Source: Lysobacter sp. TY2-98
GTDB taxonomy: Bacteria > Pseudomonadota > Gammaproteobacteria > Xanthomonadales > Xanthomonadaceae
DNA length: 64,000 nucleotides
Direction: 5' to 3'
NCBI RefSeq assembly: GCF_003367355.1
Contig: NZ_CP031413.1
Location: 496,001-560,000 of the forward strand
Of this stretch, positions 39,302 through 47,891 are shown piece by piece. The notes beneath the pieces are model-generated. The model worked only from the letters and a program-made list of their open reading frames with translations. It had not been told where the DNA came from and did no database searches. Numbering within the stretch: the stretch's first letter is position 1; each line of letters begins with the position of its first letter. The translations under genes and the position numbers were made by a program.

Positions 39302-40081
39302 TCAGTACGGCATCAGCGCGGAGTTGAAGAAGCGATCCAGCCAGCCCATCGCATTGCTGCGCGACACCGGCCCGCGACCGCCGTAGACGATCTTCGCGTC
39401 GGCGACGCGTTCGGAGCTGACGGTGTTGTCGGCCGCGATGTCGGACGTGCGCACGACGCCCTGGAACTGCACGACTTCGTCCCCCTGGTTCAGGCGGATC
39501 TTCTTTTCGCCCGACACGAGCAGATTGCCATTGCCGAGGTCCTGCACGACGGTGACCGACACCGTGCCGTCCAGCGAATTGCTCTGCTTGGTGTCGCCCG
39601 CGCCGTTGAAACCGCGCTTGCCGTCGACACCGACCTGCAGGATGTTCTTGCCCTTGTACGTGACGCCCTGGCCCGCGATCGTCGGTGCCGACAGGTCGAT
39701 CGCCGACTGTTTGTTGATCGCCGTGCTGGCCTTGGTCGACGCCGTCGTGGTTTCGACGAGGATGATCGTCAGCAGGTCGCCGACGTCGCGCGCCTTGTTG
39801 TCCTGGAACAGGCGCATGGTCTTCGTGCCGGTCGCGCCCGCATTGCTGTAGATCGAGCCGCCGCCGTCGCCTGCGGTCGCAACCATCGCAACCGGCTGCA
39901 TCGTGGCCTGCTGCTGTTGCTGCGCATACTGCGCACGCATCACCGTCTGCGCGGCCATCTGCGCGTGGATCTGCTGCGACGTCGGCACGGCGGGATCCTG
40001 CTGGAACGTGCGCACGTCGCCCATGGCGGTGGCGCAGCCCGTGAGCGAGGCGAGGGCGCAGAGGAGGGCGAGCGTCTTCAT
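39302..40081 (-). CDS. flgH: FlgH, flagellar L-ring lipoprotein
   Basis: 259 residues, ATG at 40081. Lipoprotein signal ending LTGC (Cys16). Conserved [20 protein letters not shown] (91-110) and C-terminal [18 protein letters not shown] and [15 protein letters not shown] Gln-run (QQQQQ) sits in the N-terminal linker. Forms the L ring in the outer membrane. Confidence 0.95.
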   Translation of the reverse strand: MKTLALLCALASLTGCATAMGDVRTFQQDPAVPTSQQIHAQMAAQTVMRAQYAQQQQQATMQPVAMVATAGDGGGSIYSNAGATGTKTMRLFQDNKARDVGDLLTIILVETTTASTKASTAINKQSAIDLSAPTIAGQGVTYKGKNILQVGVDGKRGFNGAGDTKQSNSLDGTVSVTVVQDLGNGNLLVSGEKKIRLNQGDEVVQFQGVVRTSDIAADNTVSSERVADAKIVYGGRGPVSRSNAMGWLDRFFNSALMPY

Positions 40082-40090
40082 CGCGAAGCC

Positions 40091-40876
40091 TTACAGGTTC
40101 TGGTTGAGATAGCCGAGCATGTTGTCGACGGTGGAGATCGCCTTCGCGTTGGTCTCGTACGCGCGCTGCGTCTCGATCATCGACACCAGTTCTTCGACCA
40201 CGTTGACGTTCGAGCCTTCGACCGAACCCTGCACCAGCGTGCCGAGGCCGGACGTGCCCGGATTACCCTGCTGCGGCGGACCGCTGGCACCGGTTTCGGC
40301 GTAGAGGTTTTCGCCCTTGGCCTGGAGGCCGGCGGGATTGACGAAGTCGACCAGCGTGAGCGAACCCACCTGCACCGGCGCGGCCTGGCCTTCGACCTGC
40401 GCAGTGACCGTGCCGTCGGCGCCGATCGTCACGCTCTGCGTGCCCTGCGGCAGCGTGATGCCGGGCTGCACGGGATAGCCTTCGTTCGTGACCATCTCGC
40501 CCTGCGAGTTGATCTGGAACGAGCCGTCGCGCGTGTACGCGGATGTGCCGTCGGGCATCAGCACTTCGAAGAAGCCGCGGCCGTTCACCGCGACGTCGAG
40601 CGCGTTGCCCGTGTTCGAAAGATTGCCCTGCGCGAAGCTCTTCGCGGTCGAGGCGACGCGCACGCCGGTGCCGATCTGCAGGCCCGAGGGCAGCTGCGTC
40701 TGCTCCGACGTCGAACCGCCCGGCTGGCGAACGGTTTGATAGAGGAGATCCTCGAAGTTCGCGCGATCGCGCTTGAAGCCGGTCGTATTGACGTTCGCGA
40801 GGTTGTTGGAAATGACCGACATGCGCGTCTGCTGCGCGTCGAGGCCGGTCTTGGCGATCCACAAAGCCTGGGTCAT
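40091..40876 (-). CDS. flgG: FlgG, distal rod protein
   Basis: 261 residues, ATG at 40876. N-terminal [20 protein letters not shown] and [23 protein letters not shown], and C-terminal [22 protein letters not shown]. The length of about 261 is standard. Distal rod subunit exported without a signal peptide. 12 bp downstream of flgF. Confidence 0.96.
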   Translation of the reverse strand: MTQALWIAKTGLDAQQTRMSVISNNLANVNTTGFKRDRANFEDLLYQTVRQPGGSTSEQTQLPSGLQIGTGVRVASTAKSFAQGNLSNTGNALDVAVNGRGFFEVLMPDGTSAYTRDGSFQINSQGEMVTNEGYPVQPGITLPQGTQSVTIGADGTVTAQVEGQAAPVQVGSLTLVDFVNPAGLQAKGENLYAETGASGPPQQGNPGTSGLGTLVQGSVEGSNVNVVEELVSMIETQRAYETNAKAISTVDNMLGYLNQNL

Positions 40877-40888
40877 GACGGTTCTCTG

Positions 40889-41638
40889 TTACTTCGAGGA
40901 GAGCAGCGAATTGCCGCTGCGGGCGTTCTCGTCACCGCTTTGCAAGACGCGTACCTGCATCTCGAACTGGCGGCTGTACTGGATCATCGACACGAGCATG
41001 TCGGTGGGGTTCACGTTGCTGCCTTCGACCGCGCCGCTCACGAGCGACGTGCCCGCCGCCTGCGGCGGATCGGCCGCGCCGGGCTTCGCGCGCATCAGGC
41101 CGTCGTCGCCGCGCACGAGGTCGGAGGTCTTGGCCTCGACCACCTTGATGCGGCCGGATTCGGTGATCGTCGACGCGGGTTGTCCCTGCGGAACGATCGA
41201 GATCGTGCCGTCGCCGGCGATCGTCAGCGTCTGGTAGGGCGGAATCGAAAGCGGTGCGCCACCGGAGTCGAGAACGGGCAGCCCGTTCGACGTGGTGAGC
41301 AGGCCGTTCTCGGTGAGCTTGAGATCACCGGCGCGCGTATACGCGGTGGTCCCGTCGGGTGCCTGCACCGCGAGCCAGCGATCCTGGTGTAGTGCGACGT
41401 CCAGTTCGTTGCCCGTATTGATCAACTGGCCTGCAGCGCTGGAGACGCCGGCCATCGTCGGGATCGTCGCTACGCGCGACGAAAGGCCCTGGCCCGTGAC
41501 GGGCGCCGCCTTCGTCGCGACCAGCTGCTGCTGGAAGCCGACGGTGTCGGCGTTCGCGAGGTTCTGCGCGACGCTGGCCTGCGCGCGCAGCGAGGCGCTG
41601 GCGCCGGTCATGGCGATGTAGAGCGACTTGTCGATCAT
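40889..41638 (-). CDS. flgF: FlgF, proximal rod protein
   Basis: 249 residues, ATG at 41638. Opens MIDKSLYIAMTGASASLRAQ and ends in the rod-family NPTDMLVSMIQYSRQFEMQVR. First gene of flgFGHI, with its own sigma-54 promoter and separated from flgBCDE by a terminator. Confidence 0.95.
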   Translation of the reverse strand: MIDKSLYIAMTGASASLRAQASVAQNLANADTVGFQQQLVATKAAPVTGQGLSSRVATIPTMAGVSSAAGQLINTGNELDVALHQDRWLAVQAPDGTTAYTRAGDLKLTENGLLTTSNGLPVLDSGGAPLSIPPYQTLTIAGDGTISIVPQGQPASTITESGRIKVVEAKTSDLVRGDDGLMRAKPGAADPPQAAGTSLVSGAVEGSNVNPTDMLVSMIQYSRQFEMQVRVLQSGDENARSGNSLLSSK

Positions 41639-41684
41639 GCAAAGCCCTGCGGGCGGGCGGCACGAGTGCCGATGCAGGAGCTAG

Positions 41685-41699
41685 GCAAGCGGTGTGCCA
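41685..41699 (-). promoter_or_regulatory. Sigma-54 promoter upstream of flgF
   Basis: TGGCACA-CCGC-TTGC on the minus strand, a close consensus match; predicted leader about 35 nt. Confidence 0.85.
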
Positions 41700-41760
41700 G
41701 CTACGGCTTCTCCAGCCGCTTGCATGCGATGAACGCGACGAGCGCGCCGCGACCGGCGTC

Positions 41761-41793
41761 AAAAAAGAACGGCCGCCCCGACAGCAGGCGGCC
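41761..41793 (-). terminator. Rho-independent terminator after flgE
   Basis: Stem GGCCGCC/GGCGGCC with a nine-base loop, followed on the minus strand by TTCTTTTTTG, 30 bp past the flgE stop. Confidence 0.88.
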
Positions 41794-41822
41794 GATCCAT
41801 CTCCTCCCCCGAGGAAATTCCG

Positions 41823-43046
41823 TCAGCGGATGTTGATCACCGTCTGCGTGATCTGGTCCTGCGTCGTGATCATCTGCGCGTTCGCCTGGAAGTTGCGCTG
41901 CGCGGTGATCATGTTCACCAGCTGCTCGGTCAGGTCGACGTTCGACGACTCGAGCGCGCCGCCCTGCACATTGCCGAATTCCGCCGTGCCTGCGGCACCG
42001 CGCATGGCCTGGCCGGATTCCGACGTCTCCGCCCACGCGTTGTCGCCGAGCGGCTGCAGGCCCTGGGGATTCGCGAAGTTGGTGACGACCACCTGGCCGA
42101 GCGCGGTCGACACGCCGTTGGTGTAGCGCGCCTGCACGATGCCGTCGGAGCCGACTTCGATGCCGGTGAGGCGACCGGTGGTGTGACCGTCCTGCGTGAG
42201 TGCGGCGACGCTGAAGCTGCTGCCGTACTGCGTCGAGTTGCCGACGTTGAGCGTGATGTTCATCGGCGCGGCACCCGTCGCCGGCGTGTACGCCGGCAGC
42301 GCGATGTTGCCTGGCGCGACCGGCGTGGTCAGCGTGCCGGTCGACGAATATTGCAGCGTCTGCGCGCCGCCGACGGCAGTGCCGTCGATCGTCGTGTAGG
42401 CCTGCCATTGGTTCGGCGTGGCCGTCTTGACGAAGTACATCGACTGGCTGTGCGCGGCGCCCAGCGAGTCGTACACGGTCATCGACGTCGTGTAGTTGTA
42501 CGAGGTCGGATCCGCGGCGTTGAACGCGGCGGTGACCGGGACGCTCGCGTTGGCGGGCAGGTTGGTGCCGACCGCCACGTTCGACGTCGCGAGCGGCGGC
42601 GAATCGCCGGAATCGAGCTGCAGGTCGGACATGCGGCCCATGTCGAAGCCGCTACCGCTCGCATCGGGCAGGTAGACCTGCAGGCGCTGGCCGGAAGGAT
42701 TCACGACGAAGCCGTCCTTGTCGGTGCCGAAGTTGCCGGCGCGCGAATAGACGGTGGTGCCGTTCGCCGACAGCGTGAAGAAGCCCTTGCCGTTGAGCGC
42801 GAGATCGAGCGCCTTGCCGGTGTTCTCGACGGTGCCCTGCGAAAACTGCTGCGCCACGCGCTGCAGCCGCACGCCGGCACCGACGGTGTTCTTGGACAGT
42901 CCGTAGGCCGACGTCGGATACACGTCGGCGAACTCGGCGCGCGACTGCTTGAAGCCCGTCGTGTTCGAGTTGGCGATGTTGTTCGACGTGACATTCAGGT
43001 CGGACTGCGCCGCGTTCATGCCGCTCAGCGAAACTCGGAAGCTCAT
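41823..43046 (-). CDS. flgE: FlgE, flagellar hook protein
   Basis: 407 residues, ATG at 43046. N-terminal SFRVSLSGMNAAQSDLNVTS and NNIANSNTTGFKQSRAEFADVY, and C-terminal ESSNVDLTEQLVNMITAQRN, the hook family signatures. Polymerises into the hook. Last gene of the flgBCDE unit. Confidence 0.96.
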   Translation of the reverse strand: MSFRVSLSGMNAAQSDLNVTSNNIANSNTTGFKQSRAEFADVYPTSAYGLSKNTVGAGVRLQRVAQQFSQGTVENTGKALDLALNGKGFFTLSANGTTVYSRAGNFGTDKDGFVVNPSGQRLQVYLPDASGSGFDMGRMSDLQLDSGDSPPLATSNVAVGTNLPANASVPVTAAFNAADPTSYNYTTSMTVYDSLGAAHSQSMYFVKTATPNQWQAYTTIDGTAVGGAQTLQYSSTGTLTTPVAPGNIALPAYTPATGAAPMNITLNVGNSTQYGSSFSVAALTQDGHTTGRLTGIEVGSDGIVQARYTNGVSTALGQVVVTNFANPQGLQPLGDNAWAETSESGQAMRGAAGTAEFGNVQGGALESSNVDLTEQLVNMITAQRNFQANAQMITTQDQITQTVINIR

Positions 43047-43088
43047 GGATTAACCCCTGTAATGACGTTGCGTGCGACGTGTGTCGGG

Positions 43089-43745
43089 TCAGCCGATGCG
43101 GCGGACGGAAGAGAGCGGTTGCGGGCCGATGCCGCGCAGATTCAGCATCAGGCCATTGGCTTCGATCGACACGCTGTCGACGTGCGACGACACGCGCGTC
43201 GAAAGCGCCTGTGTCGACGCACCGCTGCCGGTCGTCGCCTTGATGGTGTAGGTGCCGGCGGGCGCGGTGGCGCCGCTCGATGTCTTGCCGTCCCACTGCC
43301 ATGCGACGCTGCCCGCGCCGTTGGCTTCGATGGGCACGCGACTGACGACCTGGCCGGATGCATCGGTGATCTCCAGCGTGATCGGGCCGGATGACGTCGC
43401 GAGTACTTCGCCCTTCATGCCGGCGCCCGCATCGAGTTGCACGGTGTCGGTATCGATCAACGCGTCGTGGCCGACGAGCGATGCGGCGCGCAGCGTCTGG
43501 TCGGATTCCATGACATTCGCGACGGAGCCCAGCGCGTCCTGCATGCCGTTGATGCCCTGCACGGTGGAGAACTGCGCGAGCTGACCCAGCATCTGCGTGC
43601 CGTCGAGCGGCTTGAGCGGATCCTGGTTCTTGAGCTGTTCGGTCATCAGCTTGAGGAAGTCGGCCTGGCCGAGCGTTTCCTTCTTGCTGAGCGGCGTCAC
43701 GCCATAGGACGACAGCGCGTCGGTGGTGGAGCCCACGGTACTCAT
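43089..43745 (-). CDS. flgD: FlgD, hook cap / scaffolding protein
   Basis: 218 residues, ATG at 43745. Conserved LGQADFLKLMTEQLKNQDPLKPLD at the N-terminus (about 25-48), then Ig-like beta modules (TLEITDASGQVVSRVPIEAN, WQWDGKTSSGATAPAGTYTI). Caps the growing hook and is lost when FlgK is added. Confidence 0.95.
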   Translation of the reverse strand: MSTVGSTTDALSSYGVTPLSKKETLGQADFLKLMTEQLKNQDPLKPLDGTQMLGQLAQFSTVQGINGMQDALGSVANVMESDQTLRAASLVGHDALIDTDTVQLDAGAGMKGEVLATSSGPITLEITDASGQVVSRVPIEANGAGSVAWQWDGKTSSGATAPAGTYTIKATTGSGASTQALSTRVSSHVDSVSIEANGLMLNLRGIGPQPLSSVRRIG

Positions 43746-43764
43746 GCGGAAAGTCCTCTACGGC

Positions 43765-44172
43765 TCATCGGCCGAGGTTGAGGGTTGCGACCGCGAGCTC
43801 CTTCGCGGTGTTGAAGACCTCGACGTTCGCCTGGTAGCTGCGCGAGGCGGAGATCATGTCGACCATCTGCGCGACCGGATCGATGTCCGGCGCGTACACG
43901 TAGCCCTTGTCGTCGGCGAGCGGATTGCCCGGCTCGTAGCGCTTGAGCGGCGCGGCATTGGATTCGGTGACGGTCTGCACCTTGACGCCGGCGAGTGCGG
44001 GATCGCCTTCGACGGGCGTCGCCTCGAACACGGGCATCTTGGCGCGGAAGGTGTCCTCGGCCTTGCCGGAAATCGAGTTGGCGTTGGCGAGGTTGGACGC
44101 GACGGTCGACAGGCGCACCTGCTGAGCGCCCATGGCGCTGCCGGCGACGTCGAAGATGGGCAGGTTGCTCAT
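43765..44172 (-). CDS. flgC: FlgC, proximal rod protein
   Basis: 135 residues, ATG at 44172. MSNLPIFDVAGSAMGAQQVRL and VASNLANANSIS at the N-terminus; DPVAQMVDMISASRSYQANVEVFNTAKELA at the C-terminus in parts. Standard length. Follows flgB by 14 bp. Confidence 0.95.
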   Translation of the reverse strand: MSNLPIFDVAGSAMGAQQVRLSTVASNLANANSISGKAEDTFRAKMPVFEATPVEGDPALAGVKVQTVTESNAAPLKRYEPGNPLADDKGYVYAPDIDPVAQMVDMISASRSYQANVEVFNTAKELAVATLNLGR

Positions 44173-44186
44173 GGCTTATGCAGTCC

Positions 44187-44558
44187 TCACTGCCCGGTGA
44201 TCGCGGTGAGCATGGTGCGCACCTTCGATTCGACGAAGTTGAGCGTCGCGCGGTACTCGAGCGAGGCCTGCGCGAATGCGGCCTTCGCGCGCTCGCCGTC
44301 GACGGTGTTGCCGTCGAGGCTGGGCTGCGAGGACGGCGCGTCGAACTGCGCACCAGTCGCGGCGGCGTTGATGGGATCGGTCCCGACGGCGTCGGCAGCG
44401 GGCGCCATCGCGGCGGTCAGCGCCTTGGTGAAGTCCATGTCCTGGGCGCGGAAGCCCGGGGTGTCGGCATTCGCGATGTTCGCGGACAGCAACTGCAGCC
44501 GCTGCTCGCGCAAGGCGAGGGCGGTGCCGTGGATGCCGAGGAAGGATTCGGTGGCCAT
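44187..44558 (-). CDS. flgB: FlgB, proximal rod protein
   Basis: 123 residues, ATG at 44558. Contains LQLLSANIANADTPGFRAQD (22-41) and the C-terminal ASLEYRATLNFVESKVRTM. First gene of the flgBCDE unit behind a sigma-54 promoter; ATGTGCCCCTCC region upstream supplies GGAGGGG as ribosome site. Confidence 0.95.
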   Translation of the reverse strand: MATESFLGIHGTALALREQRLQLLSANIANADTPGFRAQDMDFTKALTAAMAPAADAVGTDPINAAATGAQFDAPSSQPSLDGNTVDGERAKAAFAQASLEYRATLNFVESKVRTMLTAITGQ

Positions 44559-44594
44559 GTGCCCCTCCGGGGGCGGGATGTCGGAGGGGATTAG

Positions 44595-44609
44595 GCAAGG
44601 GGTGTGCCA
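44595..44609 (-). promoter_or_regulatory. Sigma-54 promoter of flgBCDE
   Basis: TGGCACA-CCCC-TTGC on the minus strand; predicted leader about 25 nt. Confidence 0.85.
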
Positions 44610-44717
44610 GCGGGTGTGCCGGCGGCCGCTTCGGGCCGAGCCATCGGTACTTGGGGCGGCGGATTACTGCCGCTTGTCGAGCTTGCTTTGGCGGCCCGCA
44701 CTGGCTCGCCCGCTTGA

Positions 44718-45357
44718 GCCTTGAAGCGACGGCAAAGGCGTTCCGTTCGCTGGCGCGACCGGGTCACTTTTCTTTGCGGGTGCAAAGAAAAGTAACCAAA
44801 AGAAAGCACCTTCCTCGACGGATCTACCGCTCGCGACCGGCGGCACTCTCGAGATCGCCACACTCAGCATCCTGCCTCGGGTGGCGACGGCGCGCGTCCT
44901 GCGCGCCGCCCCTTCGGGGTCTTCCCGGTTGATGTGGGCTATTGAGGTAGTGGCCGAAAGCGGCGTCTCGCCGGTTCCCGGACCCCATGTCTGCGGGGGT
45001 GCGCTGCCGGCGCGGCTTGCGTCCTGGAGCCTTTCGTAACCCTGCGGCCCAACACAGCGGAAGCGTCTCAGGACCGGGCTCCGCTGGCTGCCGTACGGGC
45101 AGGTGGCCGCCGAACGGCTGTCAGCTGTTTGGAAACTCGCTGTGCGACCGCAATCGTGAAGACCCCGAAGGGGCGGCCGACAGGACGTCGGCCGTCGCCA
45201 CCCGAGGCAGGATGCCGAGTGTGGCGATCGCGAGGGGCCCGCACGTTGCGAGCTGTAGATCCGTCGAGAAAGGTGCTTTCTTTGGTTACCTTTCTTTGCA
45301 CCAGCAAAGAAAGTAACTCGGCCGCGTCAGCGGACGAAACGCTGTAGCTTCAAAGGC
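44718..45357. repeat. Long imperfect inverted repeat between flgB and cheV
   Basis: A left arm at 44,718-44,925 and a right arm at 45,158-45,357 are reverse complements with scattered changes. Shared blocks include cgacggatcta, atcgccacactc, catcctgcctcgggtggcga and gccgccccttcggggtcttc. Each arm also contains its own hairpin (ctttctttgc...gcaaagaaag). The 232-bp centre carries no plausible gene. Similar arms with the same gcaaagaaag hairpin are known as dispersed repeats in xanthomonads. Nothing else was found in the gene-free interval 44,559-45,382. Confidence 0.85.
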
Positions 45358-45382
45358 TTACGGCGCCACGGGCGTAGACGAC

Positions 45383-46324
45383 TCACGCCGCCCGGGCCCG
45401 CTGCAACGCCACAATCCTCGCCTCGATCCGACTCGCCAGCTCTCGCTCCGAATACTTCGGAACGAAGTCGTCCGCGCCCACCCGCTCGACCATCGCGTGG
45501 TTGAACACGCCCGACAGCGAGGTGTGCAGCAGCACATGCAGCGAGCGCAGGGCCGGGGCGCGCCGGATTTCCGTCGTCAGGGTGTAACCATCCATCGCCG
45601 GCATTTCGATGTCCGAAATGACCATGGCGTAGCGGCGGTCCGGCGGGGTGCCGCTGTCGGCCAGCTGCACCAGGTGCTCGAGCGCCTGGCGGCCGTCGGA
45701 CAGCAGGGTTGCGTTGAGGCCGAGTTGGTCGAGCAGCTGGCGGATCTGGTTGCGGGCCACGCGCGAGTCGTCGACGACCAGCACTTCGCGCGGCACGTCG
45801 CCGCTGATCGAAAGCGGTTGCACCCCCGCGATTTCCGAGGCACGCGGCGCCGACTCGGCCAGCACGCTTTCCACGTCCAGCAGCTGGATCAGCTCGCCGT
45901 GGAAGCGCGTCACGCCCGTCAGGTAATGGCACTCGCCACCCAGATCCGGCGGCGGCTGGATGTCCTCGACCGCGATGTTGACGATGCGTTCGACGCCTGA
46001 CACCAGGAAGCCCTGCACCGTGCGATTGAACTCGGTGACGACCAGATACGGCGGCTCCGGGCTCCCGGCCGGTGCGGCATGGCCGACGGCGCGGGCGAGG
46101 TCGAGCACTGGCACCGTGCGGCCGCGGACGTCAGCGGCGCCAGCGAACGCCGGGGGCAGCTGCGGCAGCGTGAACAGCGGCGGGCGCGGGATGACCTCCT
46201 GCACCTTGAACACGTTCACGCCAAAAAGCTGACGCGAACCCAGCCGGAAGAGCAGGAGCGCAAGGCGGTTGTGGCCGGCCAGGCGCGTGCGTTGGTCGAT
46301 GCGGTCGAGAAGGTCGCGGCTCAT
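45383..46324 (-). CDS. cheV: CheV, CheW-receiver chemotaxis coupling protein
   Basis: 313 residues, ATG at 46324. CheW domain (about 20-165: LLLFRLGSRQLFGVNVFKVQEV, DVRGRTVPVLDLARAVG, LTGVTRFHGELIQLLDVESV in parts) followed by a receiver domain (about 180-305) with VVDDSRVARNQIRQLL, phospho-acceptor in MVISDIEMPAMDG and a Lys in DDFVPKYSE. Couples chemoreceptors to CheA with phosphorylation-dependent adaptation. Divergent from flgA. Confidence 0.94.
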   Translation of the reverse strand: MSRDLLDRIDQRTRLAGHNRLALLLFRLGSRQLFGVNVFKVQEVIPRPPLFTLPQLPPAFAGAADVRGRTVPVLDLARAVGHAAPAGSPEPPYLVVTEFNRTVQGFLVSGVERIVNIAVEDIQPPPDLGGECHYLTGVTRFHGELIQLLDVESVLAESAPRASEIAGVQPLSISGDVPREVLVVDDSRVARNQIRQLLDQLGLNATLLSDGRQALEHLVQLADSGTPPDRRYAMVISDIEMPAMDGYTLTTEIRRAPALRSLHVLLHTSLSGVFNHAMVERVGADDFVPKYSERELASRIEARIVALQRARAA

Positions 46325-46331
46325 GCACGCG

Positions 46332-46358
46332 TTGTCGGCCTGTCCGGCGCGTCCTTGA
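46332..46358 (-). promoter_or_regulatory. Sigma-28 promoter upstream of cheV
   Basis: TCAA-N15-GCCGACAA on the minus strand. The predicted start falls within a base or two of the cheV ATG. Confidence 0.65.
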
Positions 46359-46387
46359 GTGGACCGACGTGCGCGCCATCAAAGCTC

Positions 46388-46403
46388 CGGCACGGCGATT
46401 GCT
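46388..46403 (+). promoter_or_regulatory. Sigma-54 promoter upstream of flgA
   Basis: CGGCACG-GCGA-TTGCT on the plus strand; predicted start near 46,414. Confidence 0.7.
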
Positions 46404-46414
46404 ATGTCCCCGGC

Positions 46415-47104
46415 ATGAGACGTTCCGCCCGCCTGTCCCTGCTGATGCGTTGCGCGATCGCCGCGGTGCTCGCGGCCTTTGTGCTGCTGGCGCACGCGGC
46501 CGATGGCGTGACGCCGGTGGCGGACATCCTGCGCGCCGCGGAGGCCGCCTTGGGGGGCGGCGCCGGGGCGCAGGTCGAAGCGCGCGTCGACAGCGCGGTG
46601 CGCATGCCGGCCTGCAGCCAGCCGCTGCAGGCGGTCGCGATGGGGCCGCGCATGGCCGAGGTCCGCTGTCCGGATCCGTCGGGCTGGCGATTGACGGTAC
46701 CCGCGCGCGTGCGTCGCGATGCCGACGTCGTCGTGCTGACCGCGCCGGTGCAGGCGGGCACCGCGATCGACCTCGCGCAGTTGACCGTGCAGCGTCGCGA
46801 CGTCGCGAACGGAAGTGGAGTGGGGATGTCGGACCCGTCGCAGGTCGCCGGGCATATCGCCCGGCGCGCCCTGCCGGCGGGTGCGGTGGTGACCGCCGGG
46901 GATCTCGCCGACGGCGCGGGGACGCTGAAGCGCGGGGATCCGGTGGTGATCGTGTCGCGGGCCGGGGGAATCGAGGTCCGCATGGGGGGGCGCGCATTGG
47001 GGAATGCGATGTCCGGGGCGGTGGTCGCGGTGGAAAACTTGGAATCAAAGCGGATCGTGCGGGGCCGGCTGGTCGCGGACGGGGTGGTCGAAGTCCTGCA
47101 ATGA
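46415..47104 (+). CDS. flgA: FlgA, P-ring assembly chaperone
   Basis: 229 residues from the ATG at 46415; an in-frame ATG at 46445 would also give a signal peptide (MRCAIAAVLAAFVLLAHAA) and would leave a 31-nt leader from the predicted sigma-54 start. SAF-like region and C-terminal GTLKRGDPVVIVSRAGGIEV, MGGRALGNAMSGAVVAVEN and RIVRGRLVADGVVEV are characteristic. Periplasmic. Start of the flgAMN transcription unit. Confidence 0.92.
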   Translation: MRRSARLSLLMRCAIAAVLAAFVLLAHAADGVTPVADILRAAEAALGGGAGAQVEARVDSAVRMPACSQPLQAVAMGPRMAEVRCPDPSGWRLTVPARVRRDADVVVLTAPVQAGTAIDLAQLTVQRRDVANGSGVGMSDPSQVAGHIARRALPAGAVVTAGDLADGAGTLKRGDPVVIVSRAGGIEVRMGGRALGNAMSGAVVAVENLESKRIVRGRLVADGVVEVLQ

Positions 47105-47145
47105 CCGCTCGTCTGAACCGCGGCGAAAAAAATGTGGCGGGGGCC

Positions 47146-47172
47146 TCAAGTCCGTCCACGGGGCGCCGTTAC
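47146..47172 (+). promoter_or_regulatory. Sigma-28 promoter of flgMN
   Basis: TCAA-N15-GCCGTTAC on the plus strand; leader about 26 nt to flgM. Lets FliA activity feed back on its own anti-sigma factor. Confidence 0.75.
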
Positions 47173-47204
47173 CTGCCCTGACCGCTCATTCCCCGGAGTT
47201 CGCC

Positions 47205-47519
47205 ATGACCAGCAAGATCGATGGCCTGAGCCCGTCCCCGGCCCGGGTCGTAGACACCGCAGCGTCGCCCAGCGTGGCGCGTGCGGGTACCGACCGTTCG
47301 AAACCTGTTGTTGCCGCGCCGGCAGCGGACAGCGTGCGTCTGACCGGCGAAGCCACCGGCCTGCAGGCTGCGGTGGAATCCCAGCTCGGCCAGCCCGCGC
47401 CGCTCGACATGGCGAAGGTCAATGCCGTCCGTGCCGCGCTCGACGACGGCAGCTACCAGATCAATCCGCAGGACATCGCGAATCGACTGGTCGCACTCGA
47501 GCGCCAGATGAGGGGATAA
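47205..47519 (+). CDS. flgM: FlgM, anti-sigma-28 factor
   Basis: 104 residues from the ATG at 47205 behind CCCCGGAGTTCGCC. Opens MTSKIDGLSPSPAR; the C-terminal sigma-binding part has DMAKVNAVRAALDDGSYQIN and PQDIANRLVALERQM. Holds FliA inactive until the hook is complete, then is exported. Confidence 0.94.
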   Translation: MTSKIDGLSPSPARVVDTAASPSVARAGTDRSKPVVAAPAADSVRLTGEATGLQAAVESQLGQPAPLDMAKVNAVRAALDDGSYQINPQDIANRLVALERQMRG

Positions 47520-47522
47520 GCC

Positions 47523-47891
47523 ATGCTCGCCGCCGCCTACACCGCACCATCGCCCACGCAGGTGGGTGAAGCGCTCGACGCGCTCGAATGTGCACTGCAG
47601 GACGAGCGGCAGGCATTGCTGGACAACGATGCCGATGCGCTGTTGCGCTCGACACAGGCCAAGATCGCGGCGCTGCGCCGCGCCGAGTCGCTGCAACCGG
47701 GCCATGCCGACGCGATGCGCGTCAGCGCCCTGAGCGAACTCAATCGCGCCAACGGCATCCTGCTCGCCCGACGTCGCCGCGAGGTGACCTGGGCACTGCG
47801 TCATTTGGGTCGCGTGGAGAGCTCCGGCGTGTACGATGCCGGAGGTCAGGCGGGCGTTCGCCCGCAGTCGCGATGCCTGGGCGTGGGATGA
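47523..47891 (+). CDS. flgN: FlgN, export chaperone for FlgK/FlgL
   Basis: 122 residues, ATG at 47523. Helical, with ALDALECALQDERQALLDNDADALLRSTQAK-type FlgN spacing (in parts) and LNRANGILLARRRREVTWALRHL at the end. Three bases after flgM; overlaps the next gene by 4 bp (ATGA). Confidence 0.88.
   Translation: MLAAAYTAPSPTQVGEALDALECALQDERQALLDNDADALLRSTQAKIAALRRAESLQPGHADAMRVSALSELNRANGILLARRRREVTWALRHLGRVESSGVYDAGGQAGVRPQSRCLGVG

Noticed and set aside
44926..45157. A small gene in the centre of the long inverted repeat
   Set aside because: Short frames only, without RBS, and mirrored by open frames in the arms.
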